Of a stretch of 50,131 nucleotides of DNA, positions 41,110 to 49,724 are shown piece by piece; positions within the stretch are counted from its first letter, which is position 1, and each line of letters opens with the position of its first letter. The translations under genes and the position numbers were made by a program. The notes under the pieces were generated by a model. That model had not been told where the DNA came from. It saw only the letters and a program-made list of their open reading frames with translations, and made no database searches. This stretch comes from WHTF01 sp964482425 (lineage in GTDB: Bacteria > Desulfobacterota > Binatia > UBA9968), in NCBI GenBank assembly GCA_964482425.1, contig CAYZXN010000098.1, positions 1 to 50,131 of the forward strand, written 5' to 3'.

Positions 41110-42315
41110 ATGTCAGTTCCGGAACAACAAAGCGCTCCCAAAAATCTCCCAGCGGAGATCATGGAGCTGCAGATGGGCCCATCCCATCCGGCAACCCATG
41201 GCACGATCAAGTTCAATCTCAAGCTCGAGGGCGAGAAGGTATTGGAATGCGGTGTCGAGGTCGGCTACTTGCACCGGGGTTTTGACAAAAGCTGCGAGCA
41301 GGTGACCTGGACCCAGGTGATTCCCTACACCGACCGGCTCAATTACGCCTCATCGCTGATCAACAATGTCGGCTACGCCATGGCGGTGGAGAAGCTGATC
41401 GGCGTCGAGACGCCGCCGCGCTGCCAGTATATCCGCGTCATCATCAGCGAGCTGGCGCGCATTTTCGATCATCTCACCTGCTGCGGCATGGCGGCCTCCG
41501 AACTCGGCGCGATCACGGCCGGTTTTTACATGATCGAAGCGCGCGAGATGATCATGCGCATCGTCGAAAATTTGACCGGAGCGCGTCTGACCGTCACCTA
41601 TGTCCGTATCGGCGGCGTCAAACACGATCTGCCGCAGGACTTTGCCGAGCAGGTGAGCCGGACGTTTACAGTGATTCGCAAAGTGCTGGACGATTGCGAC
41701 CGCTTGCTGTCGCGCAACCGCATTTTCATCGACCGGATGTCCGATATCGGCGTGATCTCCAAAGAGACCGCCATCGACTACAGCCTGACCGGACCGATTC
41801 TGCGCGCCACCGGCGTCAATTACGACGTGCGCAAGACCAACCCCTATCTGGTTTACGATCAGTTCGACTTCTCTGTGCCGCTGGGAACCAAAGGCGACAA
41901 CTACGATCGCTTCGTCTGCCGCATTCACGAGATCGAACAGAGCATGAAAATCGTCGACCAGGCGTTAAAGAGCCTGCCGGTCGGTCCGGTATGGATAGAA
42001 GACCCGCGTTTCGTCTTGCCCGAGAAGGAGAAGGTGTACAACAGCATCGAAGGGCTGATGCACCACTTCAAGATTATCATGGAAGGAATTCACGTTCCGC
42101 CGGGGGAGACTTACTTTGCAGTGGAAGGCGGCAACGGCGAGCTGGGTTTCTATCTGGTCAGCGACGGCGCCGGGCGGCCGTATCGCGTGCGCGTGCGCCC
42201 GCCCTGTTTTATCGCCATGGGCGCGTTTCACGAGATGATCGAAGGCTACATGGTAGCTGATATCGTGCCGACGTTTGGAATGATCAACATGATCGGCGGA
42301 GAGTGCGACAGGTAA
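41110..42315 (+). CDS. nuoD: NADH-quinone oxidoreductase subunit D
   Basis: A 401-residue 49-kDa type subunit, which shapes the quinone pocket. Motifs: QMGPSHPATHGTIKFNLKLEGE, CGVEVGYLHRGFDK, PYTDRLNY, IRVIISELARIFDHL, and the C-terminal PCFIAMGAFHEMIEGYMVADIVPTFGMINMIGGECDR. The start codon follows the nuoC stop without a gap. The gap of 122 nt before nuoE holds no recognisable gene. Confidence 0.96.
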   Translation: MSVPEQQSAPKNLPAEIMELQMGPSHPATHGTIKFNLKLEGEKVLECGVEVGYLHRGFDKSCEQVTWTQVIPYTDRLNYASSLINNVGYAMAVEKLIGVETPPRCQYIRVIISELARIFDHLTCCGMAASELGAITAGFYMIEAREMIMRIVENLTGARLTVTYVRIGGVKHDLPQDFAEQVSRTFTVIRKVLDDCDRLLSRNRIFIDRMSDIGVISKETAIDYSLTGPILRATGVNYDVRKTNPYLVYDQFDFSVPLGTKGDNYDRFVCRIHEIEQSMKIVDQALKSLPVGPVWIEDPRFVLPEKEKVYNSIEGLMHHFKIIMEGIHVPPGETYFAVEGGNGELGFYLVSDGAGRPYRVRVRPPCFIAMGAFHEMIEGYMVADIVPTFGMINMIGGECDR

Positions 42316-42437
42316 GGGCGCCAGCGCCGCCGATGTCGTTCAGGTTTGCACAACGGACTAAGAGCACACGCGGCGAAATCGAGCGATCACGGCAGCGAAG
42401 AAGGAACTCTGTTTAGCTCCAAGGGCGTAGCACTAAA

Positions 42438-42911
42438 ATGGCAGTGGAATTTTCGGCGGAGACGTTAAAAAAATTCGAAGAAACGGTGAGCCGTTATCCA
42501 CAGAAAGAAGCGGCGATGTTGCCGGTTCTTTATCTTGCGCAGCAGGAATTCGGATATCTCGGCCCGGACGCCATCGAGTACGTCGCCAAGCTGATGGGCC
42601 AGTCGCCGGCGCGGGTGCATGGCGTGGTGAGCTTTTACACCATGTACAACATGAAACCCATCGGCAGGCACCACATTCAAGTGTGCCGGACTTTGTCGTG
42701 CGCGCTCGCCGGCGCGGAACGAATCACGGGTTTCATCAAACAAAAGCTCGGCATCGATCTCGGACAGACGACCGCCGACGGCAGATTTACGCTGTCCGAG
42801 GTGGAGTGTTTGGCGTCCTGCGGCACTGCGCCGATGATGCAGATCAATGACGACTACTACGAGAGTTTGGACGAAGAGAAGGTGACTGACATTCTCGAAT
42901 CTTTGAAATAG
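42438..42911 (+). CDS. nuoE: NADH-quinone oxidoreductase subunit E
   Basis: A 157-residue 24-kDa type subunit of the NADH-oxidising module. It carries a [2Fe-2S] (N1a) site: C-x4-C in VCRTLSC and C-x3-C in ECLASCGTAP. The N-terminal helical part AAMLPVLYLAQQEFGYLGPDAIEYVA is typical. It lies 12 nt before nuoF. The E-F-G module takes electrons from NADH. Confidence 0.95.
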   Translation: MAVEFSAETLKKFEETVSRYPQKEAAMLPVLYLAQQEFGYLGPDAIEYVAKLMGQSPARVHGVVSFYTMYNMKPIGRHHIQVCRTLSCALAGAERITGFIKQKLGIDLGQTTADGRFTLSEVECLASCGTAPMMQINDDYYESLDEEKVTDILESLK

Positions 42912-42923
42912 CGGCTCCATCCG

Positions 42924-44195
42924 ATGGAAAAAATTTTGCTCCGCAATATCGACATTTCCGATTCGCATACCCTGGCGGCGTACCAGTCGCGCGGTGGCTA
43001 TCGCGCGTGGGAGAAGGTCGTGCAGAGCATGAAACCCGATCAGCTCATCGATGAAGTCAAGGCTTCGGGGCTGCGCGGGCGCGGCGGCGCCGGTTTTCCC
43101 ACCGGCATGAAGTGGAGCTTCGTCCCTAAAGACAGTCCCAAGCCCAAATATCTGGTTTGCAACGCCGATGAGAGCGAGCCCGGCACGTTCAAGGACCGTC
43201 TGCTGATCGAGAAGGATCCGCACGCAATCGTCGAAGGAACGCTCATTGCCGCCTATGGCATTCAGTCGCACACGGCGTTTATTTATGTCCGCGGCGAAAT
43301 GGCATTCGGCGCCGGAGTGTTGGAACGCGCCGTCGAAGAGGTGAAACGGGCAGGATTTATTGGCAGCAACATCTTCGGCTCAGGCTACGACCTGGACTTG
43401 ATCGTTCACCGGGGCGCCGGCGCCTACATATGCGGTGAAGAAACCGCTCTGCTCTCCTCTCTCGAAGGCGGCCGGGGCTGGCCCAAGGTCAAACCGCCTT
43501 TTCCGGCCACTCATGGACTGTTCGGGTGCCCGACTGTGGTCAACAACGTTGAAACGTTGGCGGCGCTGCCCTGGATTATCGAGCGCGGCGCGGCGGCATA
43601 CGCGGCCTTGGGCACGGAGAAAAGCAAAGGCACAAAGCTCTTTAGCGTCAGTGGGCATATCAGCAAACCCGGCGTCTACGAAGTCGAGATGGGATACCCG
43701 TTCAAAAAGTTCCTCGAAGAAGATTGCGGCGGAGTTCCCAATGGCCGTAAGTTGAAGGGCGTCATCCCCGGCGGCGGTTCGATGCCGGTGTTTCGCCCGG
43801 AAGAAATTGAAAACGTCAACCTCGACTATGAGTCGGTTCAGGCGGCCGGCAGCCTCTTGGGCTCCGGCGGCGTCATCGTCATGGACGATTCGACGTGCAT
43901 GGTGCGCGCAGCATGGAACATCTCGCGTTTTTATGCTCATGAATCCTGCGGTCAATGCAGTCCCTGCCGCGAGGGTTGTCACTGGATGGAAAAGATCTTT
44001 CACCGCATCGAACACGGCCAGGGCAGCCTGGGCGATATGGATCTGATCCTCAACGTCGCCGGCAACATCATGGGAAATACCATCTGTCCGTTTGGCGACG
44101 CCGCAGCGATGCCGGCGGGAGCGTTCATCAAGAAGTACCGCGATGAATTCGAAGCCCATGTGGCGCACAAAAGGTGCACGGTGAGAGACGTTTAA
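42924..44195 (+). CDS. nuoF: NADH-quinone oxidoreductase subunit F
   Basis: A 423-residue subunit with FMN and the N3 [4Fe-4S] cluster. FMN/NADH-binding GLRGRGGAGFPTGMKW and YLVCNADESEPGTFKDR are near the N-terminus, then AYICGEETALLSSLEGGRGWPKVKPPFPA. Cluster N3 is bound by SCGQCSPCREGC (near residue 342) and a later Cys in NTICPFGDAAA. It is the entry point of NADH electrons. An 83-nt gap separates it from nuoG. Confidence 0.97.
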   Translation: MEKILLRNIDISDSHTLAAYQSRGGYRAWEKVVQSMKPDQLIDEVKASGLRGRGGAGFPTGMKWSFVPKDSPKPKYLVCNADESEPGTFKDRLLIEKDPHAIVEGTLIAAYGIQSHTAFIYVRGEMAFGAGVLERAVEEVKRAGFIGSNIFGSGYDLDLIVHRGAGAYICGEETALLSSLEGGRGWPKVKPPFPATHGLFGCPTVVNNVETLAALPWIIERGAAAYAALGTEKSKGTKLFSVSGHISKPGVYEVEMGYPFKKFLEEDCGGVPNGRKLKGVIPGGGSMPVFRPEEIENVNLDYESVQAAGSLLGSGGVIVMDDSTCMVRAAWNISRFYAHESCGQCSPCREGCHWMEKIFHRIEHGQGSLGDMDLILNVAGNIMGNTICPFGDAAAMPAGAFIKKYRDEFEAHVAHKRCTVRDV

Positions 44196-44278
44196 CGAAG
44201 CGATGGAGCGTTGAAGTAGCGAGCGTGGGGTGCTGAACCACGCACTTCAAGTCTCCCATAACCCGAATCTGTAACTAA

Positions 44279-45868
44279 ATGGATCCCGTAAAACTGATAA
44301 TCGACGGCCAGGAAGTCACCACGGTCAAGGGCAAAACCGTCATCCAGGCGGCGGCCGAGGTGGGTATTGCCATTCCGCATTACTGCTATCACCCCAAGCT
44401 TTCTATCGCCGGCAACTGCCGCATGTGCCTGATCGAGATCGAGAAGATGCCCAAGCTGCAGATCGCCTGCAACACCCAGGTGGCCGAGGGCATGTCGGTT
44501 CTGACACAAAGCCCCAAGGTTCTGGAGGTGCGCAAGGCGGTGATGGAATTTCTCCTGATCAATCACCCCATTGATTGTCCGATTTGCGATCAGGCGGGCG
44601 AATGCTGGCTGCAGGACTACTACATGAAGCACGACTTGCGCGCCAGTCGGTTCGAGGAGAGAAAGGAGCGCGAGCGCAAGCGCGACATCATCGGCCCCAA
44701 CGTCGTGTTCGACGGCGAGCGCTGCATCAAGTGCACGCGCTGCGTGCGCTTTCTTGACGAAATCACCCGCACCAGCGAGTTGACGGTCGACAATCGCAGC
44801 GACCATTCGACCATCGCGCTGTTTCCCGGCACGGTGCTCGACAACCCACTGTCGGCCAATGTCGTCGATATCTGCCCGGTGGGCGCGCTCACCGACCGCG
44901 ATTTCCGCTTTAAAGTACGGGTCTGGTACTTGCAGAAGACACCGTCCATCTGCCCCGGTTGCAGCACCGGCTGCAATACCAGCGTCGAGACTTATCAAAA
45001 TCGCATCGCGCGCTTCAAACCGCGGGTCAATGAAGCCGTGAATAGCCACTGGTTGTGCGATGAAGGACGGTACTGCTTTTACGACCTGACCGGCGGCGAG
45101 CGTTTAACCACGCCTATGATCCGGCAGGAAGGCGGCTTGGTGCCTACGGACTGGGACACGGCGTTGCGCGCGGTGGTGAGCGGGTTGCGATCGGCGGGCA
45201 ATCTGGCAGGAATACTTTCCGGTAGAAGCACCAACGAGGAAGCTTTTCTATTTGCCAGGCTGATGAAAAAGCTTTCGCCGCAGCCGGCCCTGGAAGTGTT
45301 TTATCAGGAGCGCGAGCTGACTGAGACCCAGAAAATCCTTATGAGCCCAGACCGCTCGCCCAATTTCCGCGGCGCCGCCGAAATGGGCGTCAGCTCCAAC
45401 GGCGGGTTCGAGTCATTGCTGGAAAAATTGCTCGCCGGCGCCTATTCCGGCGCCTACATTGTCGGCGAGGAATTACCCTTCGCGGACGGCGACGGGGAAA
45501 AGCTGCGTTCGGCGCTGGCGCAACTATCCTTTCTGGTGGTGCAGGACATTCGCATGACCGATACCGCCAAATTGGCCCACGTGGTCCTTCCGGCGAGTCA
45601 CTTCGGCGAGAAGGAAGGCACGTACACCAATCGCAAAGGGCGGGTGCAAAAGCTCAACGCGGCGGTGGTTGCCCCCGAAGGCGCGCTGCAGGATTGCGAG
45701 ATTTTTATCCGTTTGCTAGATGCAGCAGGAGACAGAGTGGACTATTCGACGCCGGGCGATATCTTCGAAGCTCTGTCCCGCGAAATACCGGCCTATAGAG
45801 AGATCGATCATGATGTCATCGGCGACCAGGGAGTTCAGTTGGGGAGTGGTGGTGCGGAACGGTCATGA
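44279..45868 (+). CDS. nuoG: NADH-quinone oxidoreductase subunit G (short form)
   Basis: A 529-residue 75-kDa-type subunit. The N-terminal ferredoxin-like part has the [2Fe-2S] N1b ligands (CYHPKLSIAGNCRMC), then the N5 segment HPIDCPICDQAGECWLQD, and N4 ligands in RCIKCTRCVRFLDE with DICPVGAL. A molybdopterin-type domain follows with the extra cluster motif CPGCSTGC. The length is far below the usual 700-900 residues, the molybdopterin-type part being reduced. It still ends in a regular way (HVVLPASHFGEKEGTYTNRKGRVQKL) and overlaps nuoH by 4 nt, so this looks like a short form, not a broken gene. Confidence 0.93.
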   Translation: MDPVKLIIDGQEVTTVKGKTVIQAAAEVGIAIPHYCYHPKLSIAGNCRMCLIEIEKMPKLQIACNTQVAEGMSVLTQSPKVLEVRKAVMEFLLINHPIDCPICDQAGECWLQDYYMKHDLRASRFEERKERERKRDIIGPNVVFDGERCIKCTRCVRFLDEITRTSELTVDNRSDHSTIALFPGTVLDNPLSANVVDICPVGALTDRDFRFKVRVWYLQKTPSICPGCSTGCNTSVETYQNRIARFKPRVNEAVNSHWLCDEGRYCFYDLTGGERLTTPMIRQEGGLVPTDWDTALRAVVSGLRSAGNLAGILSGRSTNEEAFLFARLMKKLSPQPALEVFYQERELTETQKILMSPDRSPNFRGAAEMGVSSNGGFESLLEKLLAGAYSGAYIVGEELPFADGDGEKLRSALAQLSFLVVQDIRMTDTAKLAHVVLPASHFGEKEGTYTNRKGRVQKLNAAVVAPEGALQDCEIFIRLLDAAGDRVDYSTPGDIFEALSREIPAYREIDHDVIGDQGVQLGSGGAERS

Positions 45869-46995
45869 TCGTTGATATCGGCATCGTCGCGATAAAAGCC
45901 TTCCTCGTGCTTTTCATGGTCCTCAATCTGGCCGGCGTGCTCGGTTGGGTCGAACGCAAAGGCAGTGCTCTCATTCAAAACCGTATCGGCGCCAACCGCG
46001 CTTCCGTATTCGGCTTCGCCGGCTTGGGACTCGTCAATACGCTGATTGCCGATCCGCTGAAATTCTTGACCAAAGAGGATTTTATTCCGCCGGCGGGAGA
46101 CCGGTTTCTCCATACCCTGGCCCCTTGCCTGGCATTGTTTCCGGCCTTGGTGACTTTTGCGGTCATCCCTTTCGGCGACGTTCTCTTTATCGGTGAACGG
46201 GTGATCAATCTCCAGGTCGCCAACCTTAATGTCGGCATTCTTTACGTCTTTGCCATGGCGTCTTTAGGCGTTTACGGCCTTGTCATCGGTGCCTGGGCGT
46301 CGAACAACAAGTTTGCATTGCTCGGCGGCGTGCGCGGTTCGGCGCAGATGATATCTTATGAAGTTGCCCTGGGGCTTTCCGTCATCGGCATTCTCATGGT
46401 CTATGGGACCTTGGATCTCCAGGAGATTGCACGCGGCCAGGGCACTTTGCTCAGAGATTGGCTGCCGGAAGGGGCAGGTTTTCTAAGAGCGGCGGTTGGC
46501 TGGCTTCCTGCCTGGGGTATTTTCCTGCAACCGGTGGCCTTTCTCCTTTTTTTCACGGCAGCGGTGGCCGAAACCAAGCGTATACCCTTTGATTTACCCG
46601 AAGCGGAATCTGAACTCGTGGCGGGCTCTCACGTCGAGTATTCGGGCGGCAAGTTTTTGATGTTCTTTGCCGGCGAATTCGCCGAGATTGTCACTGCCGC
46701 TGCGCTGGTCACGACGCTCTTCTTCGGCGGCTGGCAGGTGCCGTACTTGCTGCGCGATGGCTTCTACTTCCCCTGGGGCGGGAGCATTCTCTTACCGCAT
46801 CTGGCCGTCGTATTGCTGCAGGTGGGCGCGTTCACCTTGAAGGTGGTTTTCTTTTGCTGGCTGCAGATTCTGTTGCGCTGGAGCGTTCCGCGATTTCGCT
46901 ACGACCAGGTGATGCGGTTGGGCTGGAAGATGCTCTTGCCCGTGGCGCTGGTCAATATCATGATCACCGCGCTGGTGATTCTATTCGTGCAATAA
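45865..46995 (+). CDS. nuoH: NADH-quinone oxidoreductase subunit H
   Basis: A 376-residue membrane subunit that joins the two arms and forms part of the quinone tunnel. Motifs: GWVERKGSALIQNRIGANR, ADPLKFLTKEDFIP, RGSAQMISYEVALGLSV, AETKRIPFDLPEAESELVAGSHVEYSG. About eight TM helices. Its ATG overlaps the nuoG stop (ATGA). The next gene, at 14 nt, is nuoJ rather than nuoI. Confidence 0.97.
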   Translation: MIVDIGIVAIKAFLVLFMVLNLAGVLGWVERKGSALIQNRIGANRASVFGFAGLGLVNTLIADPLKFLTKEDFIPPAGDRFLHTLAPCLALFPALVTFAVIPFGDVLFIGERVINLQVANLNVGILYVFAMASLGVYGLVIGAWASNNKFALLGGVRGSAQMISYEVALGLSVIGILMVYGTLDLQEIARGQGTLLRDWLPEGAGFLRAAVGWLPAWGIFLQPVAFLLFFTAAVAETKRIPFDLPEAESELVAGSHVEYSGGKFLMFFAGEFAEIVTAAALVTTLFFGGWQVPYLLRDGFYFPWGGSILLPHLAVVLLQVGAFTLKVVFFCWLQILLRWSVPRFRYDQVMRLGWKMLLPVALVNIMITALVILFVQ

Positions 46996-47008
46996 CCCGG
47001 TAAATTCC

Positions 47009-47503
47009 ATGAGCGGTTCACAGATCCTATTTTTTCTTCTTGCCGGACTGCTGATTGTCTCATCGCTGCTGGTGGTTTTTCAGCGCAATGTCGTCCACAG
47101 CGCCCTGGCGCTGGTGGCGGCGTTGTTTCTTGTCGCTATTCTATTCGTTACTCTGCATGCGCCGATGGTGGCGGTGTTGCAGATTTTGGTTTATGCCGGC
47201 GCCATCATGGTGCTGTTTCTGTTTGTCATCATGTTGTTGAACCCGACGGGTCTGGAGCAGCGTCGCGCTACCCGCTGGGGGTTTGGTGCGATCGCCGGCT
47301 TGCTTCTGGTCGGTTCCTTGATGCCGGTTTTATCAAAACGCGGAGCGGCGCGAGACCCGCTGGTCACCGACGAGCTGTTCGGCAGTCCCGAGCAGCTGGC
47401 TAGGAGCTTATTCACTGATTTTGTCCTGCCATTCGAGATCGCCTCGGTTTTGCTCCTGGTGGCGATCATCGGAGCGGTGGTTTTGGCCAAGAGGGAGCCC
47501 TGA
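47009..47503 (+). CDS. nuoJ: NADH-quinone oxidoreductase subunit J
   Basis: A 164-residue membrane subunit, five TM helices. It has the early NVVHSALALVAALFLVAILFVTLHAPMVAVLQILVYAGAIMVLFLFVIMLLN block, the most conserved part of NuoJ with the pi-bulge-type TM3. It directly follows nuoH with no nuoI between. The end is 6 nt before nuoK. Confidence 0.94.
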   Translation: MSGSQILFFLLAGLLIVSSLLVVFQRNVVHSALALVAALFLVAILFVTLHAPMVAVLQILVYAGAIMVLFLFVIMLLNPTGLEQRRATRWGFGAIAGLLLVGSLMPVLSKRGAARDPLVTDELFGSPEQLARSLFTDFVLPFEIASVLLLVAIIGAVVLAKREP

Positions 47504-47509
47504 GCATCC

Positions 47510-47812
47510 ATGGTGCCGCTGGAATACTATCTCATTCTTAGCGCCATCGTGTTTTCCATTGGCGTCGTCGGCGTGCTCATTCGCCGCAACCTGATCATCG
47601 TTTTGATGTCGGTTGAACTGATGCTCAACGCCGTTAATCTCACGTTTATCGCTTTTGCCGACTTTCTCGGTTCCATGGACGGGCAGGTGGTGGTGTTCTT
47701 CGTCATGGCCGTGGCCGCCGCCGAGGCGGTTGTCGGCCTGGCCATCGTCATTTCCGTCTTCCGGCACCGCCAGTCTCTCGATCCACAGGAGATGCAGCTG
47801 CTGAAATGGTAA
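47510..47812 (+). CDS. nuoK: NADH-quinone oxidoreductase subunit K
   Basis: A 100-residue membrane subunit with three TM helices, homologous to MrpC. Conserved motifs: GVVGVLIRRNLIIVLMSVELMLNAVNLTFIAF, which carries the essential Glu, and AVAAAEAVVGLAIVISVFR with the second Glu. The stop overlaps nuoL by 7 nt. Confidence 0.96.
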   Translation: MVPLEYYLILSAIVFSIGVVGVLIRRNLIIVLMSVELMLNAVNLTFIAFADFLGSMDGQVVVFFVMAVAAAEAVVGLAIVISVFRHRQSLDPQEMQLLKW

Positions 47813-49722
47813 CCGCGACCGCCCCTTTAGAGCTGCTGCGCTGGATCGTGCTGATCCCGCTGTGCGCCGCCGTCTTCAACGCTTTTTTCGGGCGAGCCTT
47901 GGGCGGTAAAAGCGCCGGCGTGGTGGCGTCGTCGGCGGTGGCCGTCTCCTTTGCGCTGGCGCTCTATGTCTTCTGGCTGCTACCCCCCACCGGCGTTTTC
48001 GGCGATGCGCTGTACACCTGGATCGAATCGGGATCCTTTCAGGTTGCTTTATCGTTCCAGGTCGACGCCTTGACGGCGGTCATGCTGCTCGTGGTCACCG
48101 GCATCGGCTTTCTCATTCACATCTACTCGCTCGGATACATGGCGCATGACGAGAGCATGGCGCGGTTCTTCGTGTATCTGAATCTCTTTGTCTTTTTCAT
48201 GTTGCTGCTGGTGATGGGCGACAATCTGCTGCTCCTGTTCGTCGGCTGGGAGGGCGTCGGCCTGTGCTCCTACCTGTTGATCGGCTTTTGGTATCGCGAT
48301 CATAAAAATACCATCGCCGGCAACAAAGCCTTTATCGTCAACCGCATCGGCGATTTTGGCTTTATTCTGGGCATCTTTTTGCTCGTGACCGAGCTCGGTC
48401 GCCAGGGTATCTGGACCCTCGACTTCGCGCAGTTGCAGAGTCACGTCGCGCTGATTACACCGGCAAAGCTGACCTTGATCACGTTACTGCTTTTTGTCGG
48501 CGCCGCCGGCAAGTCGGCGCAGCTGCCGCTGTTCGTTTGGTTGCCTGATGCCATGGCCGGACCGACGCCGGTGAGCGCCCTGATCCATGCCGCGACCATG
48601 GTCACGGCCGGGGTTTATCTGACCGCCCGGCTGCACTTCCTGTTTGCCGCGGCGCCTTACACCTTGGCGATCATCGCGGCGGTGGGCACGGCGACGGCTT
48701 TTCTGGCGGCGACGGTGGCGCTGGCCCAGAACGACATCAAAAAGGTCCTGGCCTACTCCACCGTTAGCCAACTCGGTTACATGTTTCTGGCCGTCGGGAT
48801 CGGCGCCTTCAGCGCAGCGATTTTTCATCTGTTTACGCACGCTTTTTTTAAGGCTTGTCTGTTTCTCGGCTCGGGCAGCGTGATCCATGCCCTGGACGGC
48901 GAGCAAGACATGCGCAAGATGGGCGGGCTCAAGCCGTATCTGCCGACGACATACTGGACCTATCTCATCGCGACTTTGGCCATCGCCGGCATACCGCTGA
49001 CTGCCGGCTTTTTCTCCAAAGACCTTATCCTCTGGCAGGCGTTCAGTCACGGATCCTATGTTCTGTGGCTGACCGGCATCGTGACCGCCGGGTTGACCGC
49101 TTTTTATATGTTTCGCCAACTGTTCCTGGTTTTTCACGGCAACTCCAGAGTTGACGAGCACGTCAAGTCTCATATTCACGAATCGCCGTCAGTCATGACT
49201 GTACCCCTGATCATTCTCGCCATCGGTGCGATTTTTACCGGATGGCTCGGAGCGCCGGAGTACTTATGGGGCAGTGCCTGGGAGCACTGGCTGCAGCCGG
49301 TTTTCGGCGATGCCCATACGGCACATGGTGCCCTCAGCACCGAGCTCCTGGTCACCGGGTTGACGCTTGCAGTGGTGGGCCTGGGTATTTACCTGGCTTA
49401 TGCCCGCTACGGGCGCGCCGGCACAACCGCGCAAACTGCGCGTGCAGCCGATACCGGGCTCTCTCGCTTGCTGCTCAACAGCTACTGGATCGACGATATC
49501 TACGACTTTGGTGTGGTCCGCCCGTTTACGGCCATATCCCGATGGCTGGCGCAGGTTTTCGACCCGCTGGTGATCGACGGCGTGGTCAACGGCGTGGCGA
49601 GAGTGGCAAGGGGTTTCAGCCTGATCTGGCGTGAAGCTCAAACCGGCAATGTGCAGCACTATTTGGTCGGCTTTCTCGCCGGCACGCTGGCGCTGCTCAT
49701 CTATTATCTTCGTCAGTCATAG
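47806..49722 (+). CDS. nuoL: NADH-quinone oxidoreductase subunit L
   Basis: A 638-residue antiporter-like subunit, one of three proton-pump modules. It has the Nqo12 core: VGWEGVGLCSYLLIGFWYRD, GKSAQLPLFVWLPDAMAGPTPVSALIHAATMVTAGVYL, and AQNDIKKVLAYSTVSQLGYM, with the lysines and Glu of the pump path. The C-terminal part has the long horizontal helix and final TM. nuoM begins 2 nt after it. Confidence 0.97.
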   Translation: MVTATAPLELLRWIVLIPLCAAVFNAFFGRALGGKSAGVVASSAVAVSFALALYVFWLLPPTGVFGDALYTWIESGSFQVALSFQVDALTAVMLLVVTGIGFLIHIYSLGYMAHDESMARFFVYLNLFVFFMLLLVMGDNLLLLFVGWEGVGLCSYLLIGFWYRDHKNTIAGNKAFIVNRIGDFGFILGIFLLVTELGRQGIWTLDFAQLQSHVALITPAKLTLITLLLFVGAAGKSAQLPLFVWLPDAMAGPTPVSALIHAATMVTAGVYLTARLHFLFAAAPYTLAIIAAVGTATAFLAATVALAQNDIKKVLAYSTVSQLGYMFLAVGIGAFSAAIFHLFTHAFFKACLFLGSGSVIHALDGEQDMRKMGGLKPYLPTTYWTYLIATLAIAGIPLTAGFFSKDLILWQAFSHGSYVLWLTGIVTAGLTAFYMFRQLFLVFHGNSRVDEHVKSHIHESPSVMTVPLIILAIGAIFTGWLGAPEYLWGSAWEHWLQPVFGDAHTAHGALSTELLVTGLTLAVVGLGIYLAYARYGRAGTTAQTARAADTGLSRLLLNSYWIDDIYDFGVVRPFTAISRWLAQVFDPLVIDGVVNGVARVARGFSLIWREAQTGNVQHYLVGFLAGTLALLIYYLRQS

Positions 49723-49724
49723 TT

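Noticed and set aside
42465..43271. Long reverse-strand open frames opposite nuoD, nuoE, nuoF, nuoG and nuoL
   Set aside because: Rich in His, Arg and Gln, no family match, and fully covered by confident complex I genes; these are frame shadows in GC-rich DNA.
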